This document shows, piece after piece, positions 1 to 7,077 of a DNA stretch of 64,000 bases. The position numbers and the translations under genes are program-made. Source of the DNA: Nonomuraea montanisoli. Lineage in GTDB: Bacteria > Actinomycetota > Actinomycetes > Streptosporangiales > Streptosporangiaceae. The stretch covers positions 372,001 through 436,000 of the forward strand of contig NZ_JABWGN010000004.1 of assembly GCF_013363975.1 (NCBI RefSeq), in the 5' to 3' direction. Below the pieces are notes generated by a model. It made no database searches. It was not told the origin of the DNA and was given only the letters and a program-made list of their open reading frames with translations. Numbering within the stretch: position 1 is the stretch's first letter; each line of letters opens with the position of its first letter.

Positions 1-96
1 ACCCGATGGGAGAAGGGCGCGGTGCCCGACCTGGACGCCGGTCTGAAGTCCGTGGACAAGCAGATCGACGACAAGCTCAAGCTGTCGGGGAGCTGA
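1..96 (+). CDS. C-terminal tail of sugar ABC transporter substrate-binding protein (partial)
   Basis: The frame is open from base 1 and stops at TGA 94-96, giving only the last 31 residues (tail KQIDDKLKLSGS). No domain can be recognised in so short a piece. The call rests on position: the stop lies 2 nt before the start of two binding-protein-dependent sugar permeases, where actinobacterial CUT1 operons normally place the extracellular sugar-binding lipoprotein. The lysine-rich amphipathic tail fits that family. The gene begins outside the window. Confidence 0.65.
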   Translation, partial: TRWEKGAVPDLDAGLKSVDKQIDDKLKLSGS

Positions 97-98
97 GC

Positions 99-1040
99 GT
101 GGCGTCCGTCGCATCGGCCGCGCCGTCCCGGTGGCGGCGCGGCGAGGGCCTGCGCGCCCTCGTGTGGCTGTCGCCGTGGCTGGCCGGCGTGTCGATCTTC
201 TTCGTCTACCCGCTGCTGGCCACGGTGTACTTCTCCTTCCACCACTACGACCTGTTCACGCTGGAGTGGGCCGGCCTGGACAACTACCGCTACTTGCTGC
301 GCGATCCCCGGGTGGTGACCTCGGCGAGGAACACGCTGTGGCTGGTGGCCGTCATGGTGCCGGTCCAGACGCTGTTCTCGCTGGGGCTGGCGCAGCTCGT
401 GGTCCGGCTCAAGGCGGGCGTCGGGCTGTTCCGCACGATCTTCTACCTGCCGTCGCTGGTGCCGGTGGCCGCCGGGACGATCACGTTCGTGTTCCTCATG
501 AACCCCTCGACGGGGCCGTGGAACCAGTTCCTCGCGCTGTTCGGCGTCACCGGCCCCGACTGGTTCGGCGATCCGGCCTGGTCCAAGCCGAGCCTCACGC
601 TGTTGTCGGTGTGGAGCTGCGGCCAGATCGCGGTCATCTTCATGGCGGCGCTGCTGGACGTGCCCCGGCACCTGTACGAGGCGGCCGCGATCGACGGGGC
701 CGGCCCGTGGCGGCAGTTCCGCAGCGTGACGCTGCCGTCGATCGCGCCGGTCCTGATGTTCTCGGCGGTGACGGGCGTCATCTACGCCGTCCAGTACTTC
801 GCGCAGGCGATGATCGCCTCCCGGGTGGCGTCGGGCGCGACGGACTCGCCGGGCAGCTCGTTCACGCCCGGCTATCCCGACGAGTCGCTGCTGACGCTGC
901 CGCAGTGGCTCTTCCAGGCGGGTTTCCGCGACTACCAGATGGGATACGCCTGCGTGCTCGCCCTGGTCCTGTTCGCCGCGTCGATGGTGTTCACGCTGCT
1001 CCTGCTGTGGCAGTTCCGGCGTTCGGAGGGGGCCACGTGA
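99..1040 (+). CDS. Sugar ABC transporter permease, MalF/UgpA type
   Basis: A 313-residue integral membrane subunit of a CUT1-type carbohydrate importer. About six hydrophobic segments are visible, the first at LVWLSPWLAGVSIFFVYPLL. The cytoplasmic EAA loop that contacts the ATPase reads EAAAIDGAGPWRQFRSVTLP. The GTG at 99 is chosen because it follows the upstream stop by 2 nt and gives a short basic N-terminus; an ATG at 6 would run far back into the preceding gene. The end overlaps the next permease by 4 nt (GTGA), so the two are translationally coupled. No ATPase gene is present; such systems often share an MsiK-type ATPase encoded elsewhere. Confidence 0.93.
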   Translation: MASVASAAPSRWRRGEGLRALVWLSPWLAGVSIFFVYPLLATVYFSFHHYDLFTLEWAGLDNYRYLLRDPRVVTSARNTLWLVAVMVPVQTLFSLGLAQLVVRLKAGVGLFRTIFYLPSLVPVAAGTITFVFLMNPSTGPWNQFLALFGVTGPDWFGDPAWSKPSLTLLSVWSCGQIAVIFMAALLDVPRHLYEAAAIDGAGPWRQFRSVTLPSIAPVLMFSAVTGVIYAVQYFAQAMIASRVASGATDSPGSSFTPGYPDESLLTLPQWLFQAGFRDYQMGYACVLALVLFAASMVFTLLLLWQFRRSEGAT

Positions 1041-1870
1041 GCGCCCGCCGCAGGCGGGTGCTGGTCTGGATCGCCCAGCACGCGCTGGCGATCGTGCTCG
1101 CGCTGATGTTCCTGGCGCCCGTGGTGTTCCTGACGCTGACCGCGCTCATGACCGACGAGCAGGCGCTGACCAGCGACCTGTGGCCCCGGTCGTGGAACTG
1201 GGACAACTTCGCGGTCGTGTTCGCCAAGTCGCAGCTGCTGCGCTGGACGGCCAACACGCTGCTGTACGCCGGCCTGGGCACGCTGTTCACGCTCGTGTCG
1301 TCCGTGCCGGTGGCCTACGCCCTGGCCCGCTTCCGCTTCCGGGGGCGGCGGGCGGCGTTCCTGCTCGTGGTGGCGGCCATGATGCTGCCTCCGCAGGTCG
1401 TCGCGGTGCCGGTCTACCTGGTGTGGGCCAGGCTCGGGCTGACGGACACGCTGTGGCCGCTCATCCTGCCGATGCTGCTCGGCGACGCCTTCTCCATCTT
1501 CCTGCTGCGCCAGTTCCTGGTGACGATCCCGCGCGAGTACACGGACGCGGCCAGGGTGGACGGCTGCTCCGACGTGCGCACGCTGGTCAGCGTGATCCTG
1601 CCGATGGCCCGCCCGGCCGTCGCGGCCGTCGCGCTGTTCCAGTTCTTCTACTGCTGGAACGACTACTACGGGCCGCTGCTGTACGCGGGCGTGCAGCAGG
1701 AGGGCTGGACCCTGTCGCTGGGGCTGGCCACCTTCAAGGCGTTCCACAGCGTGCAGTGGAACCTCACCATGGCCGCCACCCTGCTGGTGACGGCCCCCAT
1801 CATCATCGTGTTCTTCTTCGCCCAGAGGGTCTTCATCGAGGGCGTGACGCTGACGGGAGTCAAGGGTTGA
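1037..1870 (+). CDS. Sugar ABC transporter permease, MalG/UgpE type
   Basis: The second, 277-residue permease of the importer, pairing with the preceding subunit to form the membrane channel. Six hydrophobic segments are seen, with an EAA loop reading EYTDAARVDGCSDVRTLVSV and then ILPMARP. The C-terminus (VFIEGVTLTGVKG) is the classic MalG-like ending. It starts at GTG inside the GTGA overlap with the upstream permease and overlaps the glycosidase by 4 nt (TTGA). Tight coupling to a glycosidase and a sugar kinase suggests an oligosaccharide substrate, but its identity cannot be read from the sequence. Confidence 0.93.
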   Translation: MSARRRRVLVWIAQHALAIVLALMFLAPVVFLTLTALMTDEQALTSDLWPRSWNWDNFAVVFAKSQLLRWTANTLLYAGLGTLFTLVSSVPVAYALARFRFRGRRAAFLLVVAAMMLPPQVVAVPVYLVWARLGLTDTLWPLILPMLLGDAFSIFLLRQFLVTIPREYTDAARVDGCSDVRTLVSVILPMARPAVAAVALFQFFYCWNDYYGPLLYAGVQQEGWTLSLGLATFKAFHSVQWNLTMAATLLVTAPIIIVFFFAQRVFIEGVTLTGVKG

Positions 1871-3135
1871 AACTCGCCGTGGTCGGGGGCGGCTCGACGT
1901 ACACGCCGGAGCTGGTCGACGGGTTCGCGCGGCTGCGCGACGTGCTGCCGCTCACCGAGATCGCGCTCATCGACCCCGATGAGCGGCGCCTGGGGCTGGT
2001 GGCCGGGATGGCGCGGCGCATGCTCGCGCACGCCGGGCACCCGGCGCGGGTGACGGCCGGCTCGTCGGTCGAGGAGGGCGTCGCCGGGGCGGCCGCCGTG
2101 CTGTTCCAGCTCCGGATCGGCGGGCAGGCCGCCCGTGAGGTGGACGAGACGCTGCCGCTGCGGTGCGGCTGTGTCGGACAGGAGACGACCGGCGCGGGCG
2201 GCCTGGCCAAGGCGCTGCGCACGGTCCCGGTCGTGCTGGACCTCGCGGAGCAGGTGCGCGAGCACGCGCCGGAGGCGTGGATCGTCGACTTCACCAACCC
2301 GGTCGGCATCGTCACCCGGGCGCTGCTCGACGCGGGACACCGCGCCATCGGACTGTGCAACGTGGCGATCGGCGTCCAGCGGCGCGCCGCGGCGGCCCTC
2401 GGGGTCGCGCCGTCGCGCGTCACGCTCGACCACGTCGGGCTCAACCACCTCACCTGGCTGCGCGCCGTCCGCCTCGACGGGGCCGACGTGCTGCCCGCGC
2501 TCATCGACGGACACGTGAAGGAGCTGGCCGAGGGGGCCGGCCTGCGTCCGGAGCTGATCCGGCGGCTCGGCGCGGTGCCGTCGTACTACCTGCGCTACTA
2601 CTACGCGCACGACGAGGTGGTGGCGGAGCAGCGGACCGCGCCGCCGCGGGCGGCCGAGGTGTCCGCCGTGGAGGCGCGCCTGCTGGAGCTGTACGCCGAC
2701 CCGTCGGTGGTCACCAAGCCGGAGGAGCTGGAGCGGCGGGGCGGCGCCTTCTACTCGGAGGCGGCCGTGGACCTGCTGGCCGCGCTGCTCGGCGGCCGGG
2801 ACGACGGCCCTCCCCAGGTGGTCAACGTGCGCAACGGCCGGACTTTGCCGTTCCTGCCCGAGGAGGCGGTGGTCGAGGTGCCCGCGTCCGTCACCGCCGC
2901 CGGCGCCGTGCCGCTGCCGGTGCGGCCCGTCGAGCCGCTGTACGCGGGGCTGATCGCGCACGTCTCGGCGTACGAGACGCTGGCCCTGGAGGCGGCGCTG
3001 CGCGGCGGGGCCGACCGGGTGCGCGACGCCCTGCTCGCCCACCCGCTGGTCGGCCAGGACGCGGTCGCCGAGGAGCTGACGGGGCTGCTGCTGGAGGCCA
3101 ACCGCGCCCACCTGCCGTGGGCGGTGGGCCGGTGA
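1867..3135 (+). CDS. Family 4 glycosidase, 6-phospho-beta-glucosidase-like
   Basis: A 422-residue GH4 enzyme, which hydrolyses glycosides by an NAD+- and divalent-metal-dependent redox/elimination mechanism. It begins with the nucleotide-binding strand KLAVVGGGSTYTPELVDGF. TNPVGIVT (about 143-150), Cys164 in GLCN and His194 in GLNHL are spaced 30 apart, as the family's metal ligands are. CGCVGQETTGAGG at about 100 is also typical. The start is TTG within a TTGA overlap. Most GH4 enzymes act on PTS-phosphorylated sugars, yet this one sits with an ABC importer and a kinase. Either the kinase supplies the phosphate or the enzyme uses free sugars, as some Thermotoga GH4 enzymes do. Specificity is uncertain. 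Confidence 0.88.
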   Translation: MKLAVVGGGSTYTPELVDGFARLRDVLPLTEIALIDPDERRLGLVAGMARRMLAHAGHPARVTAGSSVEEGVAGAAAVLFQLRIGGQAAREVDETLPLRCGCVGQETTGAGGLAKALRTVPVVLDLAEQVREHAPEAWIVDFTNPVGIVTRALLDAGHRAIGLCNVAIGVQRRAAAALGVAPSRVTLDHVGLNHLTWLRAVRLDGADVLPALIDGHVKELAEGAGLRPELIRRLGAVPSYYLRYYYAHDEVVAEQRTAPPRAAEVSAVEARLLELYADPSVVTKPEELERRGGAFYSEAAVDLLAALLGGRDDGPPQVVNVRNGRTLPFLPEEAVVEVPASVTAAGAVPLPVRPVEPLYAGLIAHVSAYETLALEAALRGGADRVRDALLAHPLVGQDAVAEELTGLLLEANRAHLPWAVGR

Positions 3136-4181
3136 CCCGCCGCAGGCTCCTGCTCGCCGTGGACGGCGGCAACAGCAAGACGGACGTGGCGGTGGTCGCG
3201 GAGGACGGCGAGGTGCTGGCGACGGCGCGCTCGGGGCCGTTCACGCCGCACAGCGCCGGGGTGGCGGCCGCGGTCGACGAGATCGAGCGGGGCGTGCGGG
3301 AGGCGCTGGCGGCCCTGGCGCGGGGCGCGGACGGGGCCGGTGGGCCGGCGGCGCCGGTCGGCGGGTTCGACCACGTGGCGGCCTACCTGGCGAACGCCGA
3401 CCTGCCGGCGGAGGAGGAGGCGCTGGCCCGGGAGCTCGCCGCCCGGGGGCTCGGCCCGGACGTCGTCGTCCGCAACGACACGTTCGCGCTGCTGCGGGCC
3501 GGCGCGTCGGCGCCGTGGGGGGTGGCGGTGGTGTGCGGCGCCGGCATCAACGCGGTCGGCGTCTCCCCCACCGGGGAGGTGGCCCGCTTCCCCGCGCTCG
3601 GCCGGGTCAGCGGCGACTGGGGCGGCGGCTCGGGCCTGGGCGAGGAGGCGCTGTGGCACGCCGTCCGCGCGGAGGACGGCCGCGGACCCGCCACGGCGCT
3701 GGCGGACGTGGTCAAGGAGTGGGCCGGTACGGCCACCGTGGAGGAGCTGGTCCTGGGCATCCACTTCGGGCGGGTGGACGGGGCGCGGCTGCACGAGCTG
3801 GCCCCGGGGGTGTTCGCCGCCGCGGCGGCGGGCGACGCGGCGGCGGCGGGGCTGGTGGAGCGGCAGGCCGCGGAGGTGGTGGTCATGGCCGAGGTGTGCC
3901 TGCGCCGGCTCGGCCTGCTGGGGACGCCGGCCGAGGTGGTGCTGGGCGGCGGGGTCCTGCGGGCGCGCGACCCGCTGCTGACGGCGCTGCTGGACGAGGG
4001 GTTCGCGGCGCGGGCGCCGTACGCGAAGGTGGTCGTGTGCGGGGTCCCGCCGATCGTGGGGGCCGCTCTGAACGGGCTGGAGCGGCTGGGGGCGCCGGAG
4101 GCCGCCAAGGCCCGTCTGCGCGCCCGCTGGGAGCCTCAGGGGGCCGCCGGGCGCCTGGCAGGTGTCACCGGCCCGGCATGA
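3132..4181 (+). CDS. BadF/BadG/BcrA/BcrD-type sugar kinase (N-acetylglucosamine kinase-like)
   Basis: A 349-residue ASKHA-fold ATPase. The phosphate-1 loop LLAVDGGNSKTD opens the protein, followed by VRNDTFALLRAG, VCGAGINAVGV and the sugar/ATP motif SGDWGGGSGLGEEALW. LGGGVL near the C-terminus is the adenosine motif. The arrangement matches N-acetylglucosamine kinases of the BadF family. It starts at GTG in a GTGA overlap with the GH4 gene and is the last gene of the importer operon. The likely role is phosphorylation of the imported sugar or of the monosaccharide released by GH4. Glucose or glucosamine kinase activity is an alternative. Confidence 0.85.
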   Translation: MTRRRLLLAVDGGNSKTDVAVVAEDGEVLATARSGPFTPHSAGVAAAVDEIERGVREALAALARGADGAGGPAAPVGGFDHVAAYLANADLPAEEEALARELAARGLGPDVVVRNDTFALLRAGASAPWGVAVVCGAGINAVGVSPTGEVARFPALGRVSGDWGGGSGLGEEALWHAVRAEDGRGPATALADVVKEWAGTATVEELVLGIHFGRVDGARLHELAPGVFAAAAAGDAAAAGLVERQAAEVVVMAEVCLRRLGLLGTPAEVVLGGGVLRARDPLLTALLDEGFAARAPYAKVVVCGVPPIVGAALNGLERLGAPEAAKARLRARWEPQGAAGRLAGVTGPA

Positions 4182-4215
4182 CCCCTGTCCTGCGGAACCG
4201 GTGACAGCGTGGACT

Positions 4216-4234
4216 GCCCCGGCCGGGCCGGGGC
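4216..4234. terminator. Perfect inverted repeat between sugar operon and hydrolase
   Basis: GCCCCGGCC and GGCCGGGGC (9 bp each) flank a single G, 35 nt after the kinase stop and 15 nt before the next ATG. In RNA it would fold with a slightly larger loop. It could end the sugar operon transcript or be an operator for the hydrolase gene; nothing in the sequence decides between these. Confidence 0.4.
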
Positions 4235-4249
4235 GATCATGCTGGCGGC

Positions 4250-5635
4250 ATGACTACTCCCTCGTTCTCCCGGCCGGGACGCGGCGCCGCAGGGGCGCGC
4301 CGCGCCGGGCGTCCGGGCCTGCGCGCGGCCGCGGGCGCCCTGGCGGGCGCGCTGGTCCTCTCGACGGCGTTCACGTCTCCCGCGCGGGCCGCGACCGCCG
4401 GGCCGGACCCGGCGTCGCCCGCACCGGCCACGGCCACAGCCCCCGACCCGGCGTCGCCCGCGCGGGCCGCGGGACTGGACCGGGCGGCGCTGCGGCGCAC
4501 GCTCGACGCCGTCCACGAGGCCGGCATGTACGGCCTCTACGCGGAGGCCCGCGACGGCGGCCAGGCGTGGCGCGGCGCCTCCGGCGTCGCCGACGTGGTC
4601 ACCCGCCGGCCGGCGCGGCCCGACATGCGCCACCGGGTCGGCAGCATCACCAAGACGTTCACCTCGGTGGCGCTTTTGCGGCAGGCCGAGCGGGGCGCCG
4701 TCGACCTGGACGCGCCGGTGAGCCGCTACCTGCCGGGGCTGATCCCGGGCGAGCGCGGCGACCGGATCACCGTCAGGATGCTGCTCAACCACACCAGCCA
4801 CATCGGCGACTACATCGCGGGCGCGTTCCCCTCGCTGCTGGAGGGCTCGCCCGCCAGTCTCGACGACAACCGCTTCCGCCGGTTCGCGCCGGAGGAGCTC
4901 GCGCGCCTCGGCCTGGCCGCCGAGGCGAGCGGCGAGCCGGGGGCGCTGCCGGGCAGGTACTCCAACACCAACTACGTGATCGCCGGCCTGCTGCTGGAGA
5001 AGGTGACCGGCGAGGACGCCGAGCGGGTCATCACCCGCGACGTCATCCGCCGGGCCGGGCTGCGCGACACGTTCTTCCCGGCCACGCCGCGCCTGCCGGC
5101 GCCGTCGTCGAAGGCGTACGAGTCGATGTACGGGCTCATCGACCCGCCGCGCGACTACAGCGTGTACGACATGTCGTGGGCGAGCACCGCGGGGGCGCTG
5201 GTGTCCACCATGGACGACCTCAACCGCTTCTACCGGGCGCTGCTGCGCGGCGAGCTGATCGGGCCGGAGCGGCTGGCGCAGATGCGGACGACCGTGCCGG
5301 TGCTGTCGCCGGGCGGGCGCGTGGACTACGGGCTCGGCCTGTACACGGTGGAGCTGCCGTGCGGGCGCTTCTGGGGGCATGACGGGGGCGTCTTCGGCAT
5401 GACGACCCAGTCGCTGGTCAGCGAGGACGGCCGCCGTGAGCTGTCGTTCGGCCTGAACCTGACGAAGTACCAGCGGATCGGCGACGACGGCAGGCCCCAG
5501 CCGGGCCCCATCGACTACGCGATGGGCGAGCACATGCTGGTCGCCCTGTGCGGCCAGGTCCCCCAGGCCGAGGCGCGGACGGCGCGGGCGCCCTTCCAGC
5601 CGTTCGCGATGGACCGGGCTCCGCTCGGCCGCTGA
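4250..5635 (+). CDS. Secreted serine hydrolase, class C beta-lactamase/DD-peptidase family
   Basis: A 461-residue exported protein. Residues 1-48 form a basic, Ala/Leu-rich signal region ending near SPARAA. A short Pro/Ala-rich linker precedes the catalytic domain. Ser132-Ile-Thr-Lys135 is the nucleophile/base pair, Tyr237-Ser-Asn239 the second motif, and HDGG near 375 replaces the KTG triad. These are the marks of the serine beta-lactamase-like family that includes D-Ala-D-Ala carboxypeptidases and esterases. True beta-lactamase activity is possible but not implied. It is monocistronic and converges on the AsnC gene with only 6 nt between the stops. Confidence 0.88.
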   Translation: MTTPSFSRPGRGAAGARRAGRPGLRAAAGALAGALVLSTAFTSPARAATAGPDPASPAPATATAPDPASPARAAGLDRAALRRTLDAVHEAGMYGLYAEARDGGQAWRGASGVADVVTRRPARPDMRHRVGSITKTFTSVALLRQAERGAVDLDAPVSRYLPGLIPGERGDRITVRMLLNHTSHIGDYIAGAFPSLLEGSPASLDDNRFRRFAPEELARLGLAAEASGEPGALPGRYSNTNYVIAGLLLEKVTGEDAERVITRDVIRRAGLRDTFFPATPRLPAPSSKAYESMYGLIDPPRDYSVYDMSWASTAGALVSTMDDLNRFYRALLRGELIGPERLAQMRTTVPVLSPGGRVDYGLGLYTVELPCGRFWGHDGGVFGMTTQSLVSEDGRRELSFGLNLTKYQRIGDDGRPQPGPIDYAMGEHMLVALCGQVPQAEARTARAPFQPFAMDRAPLGR

Positions 5636-5641
5636 CCCTCC

Positions 5642-6100
5642 TCAGGCCGGGGAGTGATCGGCGATCTCGGGGGCCCGGTGCTCGTACGGCGTGCTGAGGA
5701 CGACCGTGGTGCGGGTGGAGACGTTGGCCGCGGCGCGGATCTGCTGGAGCAGGTCCTCCAGCGCCACGGGCGAGGCCACCCGCACCTTGAGGATGTAGCT
5801 CTCGTCGCCCGCCACGCTGTGGCACGCCTCGATGGCGGTCAGGTGGGCCAGCCGGTCGGGGGCGTCGTCCGGCGCGGCGGGGTCGATCGGCTTGATCGAC
5901 ACGAACGCCGTCAGCGGCAGCCCGATCGCGTCGTGGTCGATGACCGCGGTGTACCCGCGCACCACGCCGCGCTTCTCCAGGCGGCGCACCCGCTGGTGGA
6001 CGGCGGAGACCGAGAGCCCGGTCTCCCTGGCCAGGTCGGTGAAGCTCATCCGGCCGTCCTTGGCCAGCAGCGTGACGATCCGGCGGTCGATCTCCTCCAT
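5642..6100 (-). CDS. Lrp/AsnC family transcriptional regulator
   Basis: A 152-residue regulator with an N-terminal AsnC-type helix-turn-helix (about 3-60; DLARETGLSVSAVHQRVRRL) and a C-terminal RAM ligand-binding domain (about 65-145) containing GDESYILKV. Family members sense amino acids or small metabolites and bind DNA as octamers. The start has no Shine-Dalgarno; instead TATTTT lies 6 nt upstream of the ATG, so the transcript is probably leaderless. The gene is 23 nt downstream of the CvnD-like GTPase on the same strand and may also be read from that promoter. Confidence 0.92.
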   Translation of the reverse strand: MEEIDRRIVTLLAKDGRMSFTDLARETGLSVSAVHQRVRRLEKRGVVRGYTAVIDHDAIGLPLTAFVSIKPIDPAAPDDAPDRLAHLTAIEACHSVAGDESYILKVRVASPVALEDLLQQIRAAANVSTRTTVVLSTPYEHRAPEIADHSPA

Positions 6101-6106
6101 CGGTCA

Positions 6107-6112
6107 AAAATA
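6107..6112 (-). promoter_or_regulatory. -10 element for leaderless AsnC transcript
   Basis: TATTTT (a TANNNT-type -10) ends 6 nt before the ATG at 6100, placing transcription start at or next to the start codon. This is the most AT-rich stretch nearby. Confidence 0.5.
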
Positions 6113-6123
6113 GCCCGTCGAGG

Positions 6124-6717
6124 TCACGACATGGTTCCGACCGGGGTGGCGCCCCGGCGCATGGCGTGCTCGACGAGCGTGATGAGCACCTCGCGGCCGG
6201 AGTCGCGGCGGCGGGCGTCGGTCATCACGATGGGGATCTCCGCCTCCAGGTTGAGGGCCTGGCGCACCTCGCCGACCGTGAACTCCCGGGCCCCGTCGAA
6301 GCAGTTGAGCGCCACGACGAACGGCGTGTCGCGCTGCTCGAAGTAGTCGATGGCGGGGAAGCAGTCGGCCAGGCGGCGCGTGTCGGCGAGCACCACGGCG
6401 CCGAGGGCCCCCATGTTGAGGTCGTCCCAGACGAACCAGAACCGCTCCTGGCCGGGCGTGCCGAACAGGTAGAGCATGTAGTCGCCGCTGATGGTGATGC
6501 GGCCGAAGTCGAAGGCGACGGTGGTGGTCGGCTTGCCCTCGATGCCGGCCAGGTCGTCGATGTGCTGGCCGATCTGGGTGAGGATCTCCTCGGTGCGCAG
6601 CGGCCGGGTCTCGGACACGGCGGTCACCATCGTGGTCTTGCCCGCGCCGAAACCACCCGCGATCAAGATCTTGATCGCGGTGGGCAACCGCCACCGATCA
6701 GAACGACCGAAATCCAT
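6124..6717 (-). CDS. CvnD-like conservon GTP/ATP-binding protein (orphan)
   Basis: A 197-residue small GTPase-like protein of the actinobacterial conservon CvnD family. Walker A is GGFGAGKTT (residues 21-29) and the switch region reads LFGTPGQERFWFVWDDL. The ATG at 6717 is chosen over upstream ATGs because family members begin with MDFGRSD and AGGCGG lies 7 nt before it. In Streptomyces, CvnD is encoded after CvnA (sensor kinase), CvnB (roadblock) and CvnC (DUF742), forming a G-protein-like complex at the membrane. None of these is adjacent here, so this is an orphan copy, followed instead by an AsnC regulator. Confidence 0.88.
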   Translation of the reverse strand: MDFGRSDRWRLPTAIKILIAGGFGAGKTTMVTAVSETRPLRTEEILTQIGQHIDDLAGIEGKPTTTVAFDFGRITISGDYMLYLFGTPGQERFWFVWDDLNMGALGAVVLADTRRLADCFPAIDYFEQRDTPFVVALNCFDGAREFTVGEVRQALNLEAEIPIVMTDARRRDSGREVLITLVEHAMRRGATPVGTMS

Positions 6718-6854
6718 CGAGCACCGCCTGTACATCCCTTCGCGGGCAAGACCCTCGCCATGCCGCGCGCGCACACATTTGCCCTGGGGAGCCTTGGTCG
6801 GCGGAGGCCTGTCAAGGCGCGAGAAGAGGTCGATCTACATGCCTGGCATCGGTC

Positions 6855-6883
6855 ACCCTAGCAACGCCTCAAATTCCACTCAA
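6855..6883 (-). promoter_or_regulatory. Sigma-70-type promoter upstream of CvnD-like gene
   Basis: On the minus strand TTGAGT (6883-6878) and TAGGGT (6860-6855) are separated by exactly 17 nt in a relatively AT-rich patch. Transcription would begin near 6848, giving a leader of about 130 nt before the CvnD start. The rest of the 6718-7033 gap shows no gene. Confidence 0.5.
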
Positions 6884-7033
6884 GTCGCAAAGCGCCTCAG
6901 AGATCAATATGTCATACCAGAGCGCGGAGTGTGGGTTACTGACGCTCTTCAGGGGTTGGTCAGGAAGGCTGTCACGGCTTTCCGGGTGCCCGTTAGGCCG
7001 CTCCGGACGGGGTGAGGACCGGGTGAACGGTGG

Positions 7034-7074
7034 GGCGGGGCCGCGCCCGTCCCCTCCTCGGGCGTGGCCCCGCC
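7034..7074 (-). terminator. Terminator of LAL-like gene
   Basis: A 15-bp stem (7034-7048 with 7060-7074, one G-U pair) and an 11-nt loop begin 3 nt after the LAL-like stop codon. No U-tract follows, as is usual in high-GC actinobacteria. Confidence 0.8.
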
Positions 7075-7077
7075 GGC

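Noticed and set aside
6775..7077. A frameshifted LuxR helix-turn-helix downstream of the LAL-like gene
   Set aside because: None of the three minus-strand frames shows the LTxxE...GxxNxEIA pattern, and a strong terminator begins 3 nt after the stop.
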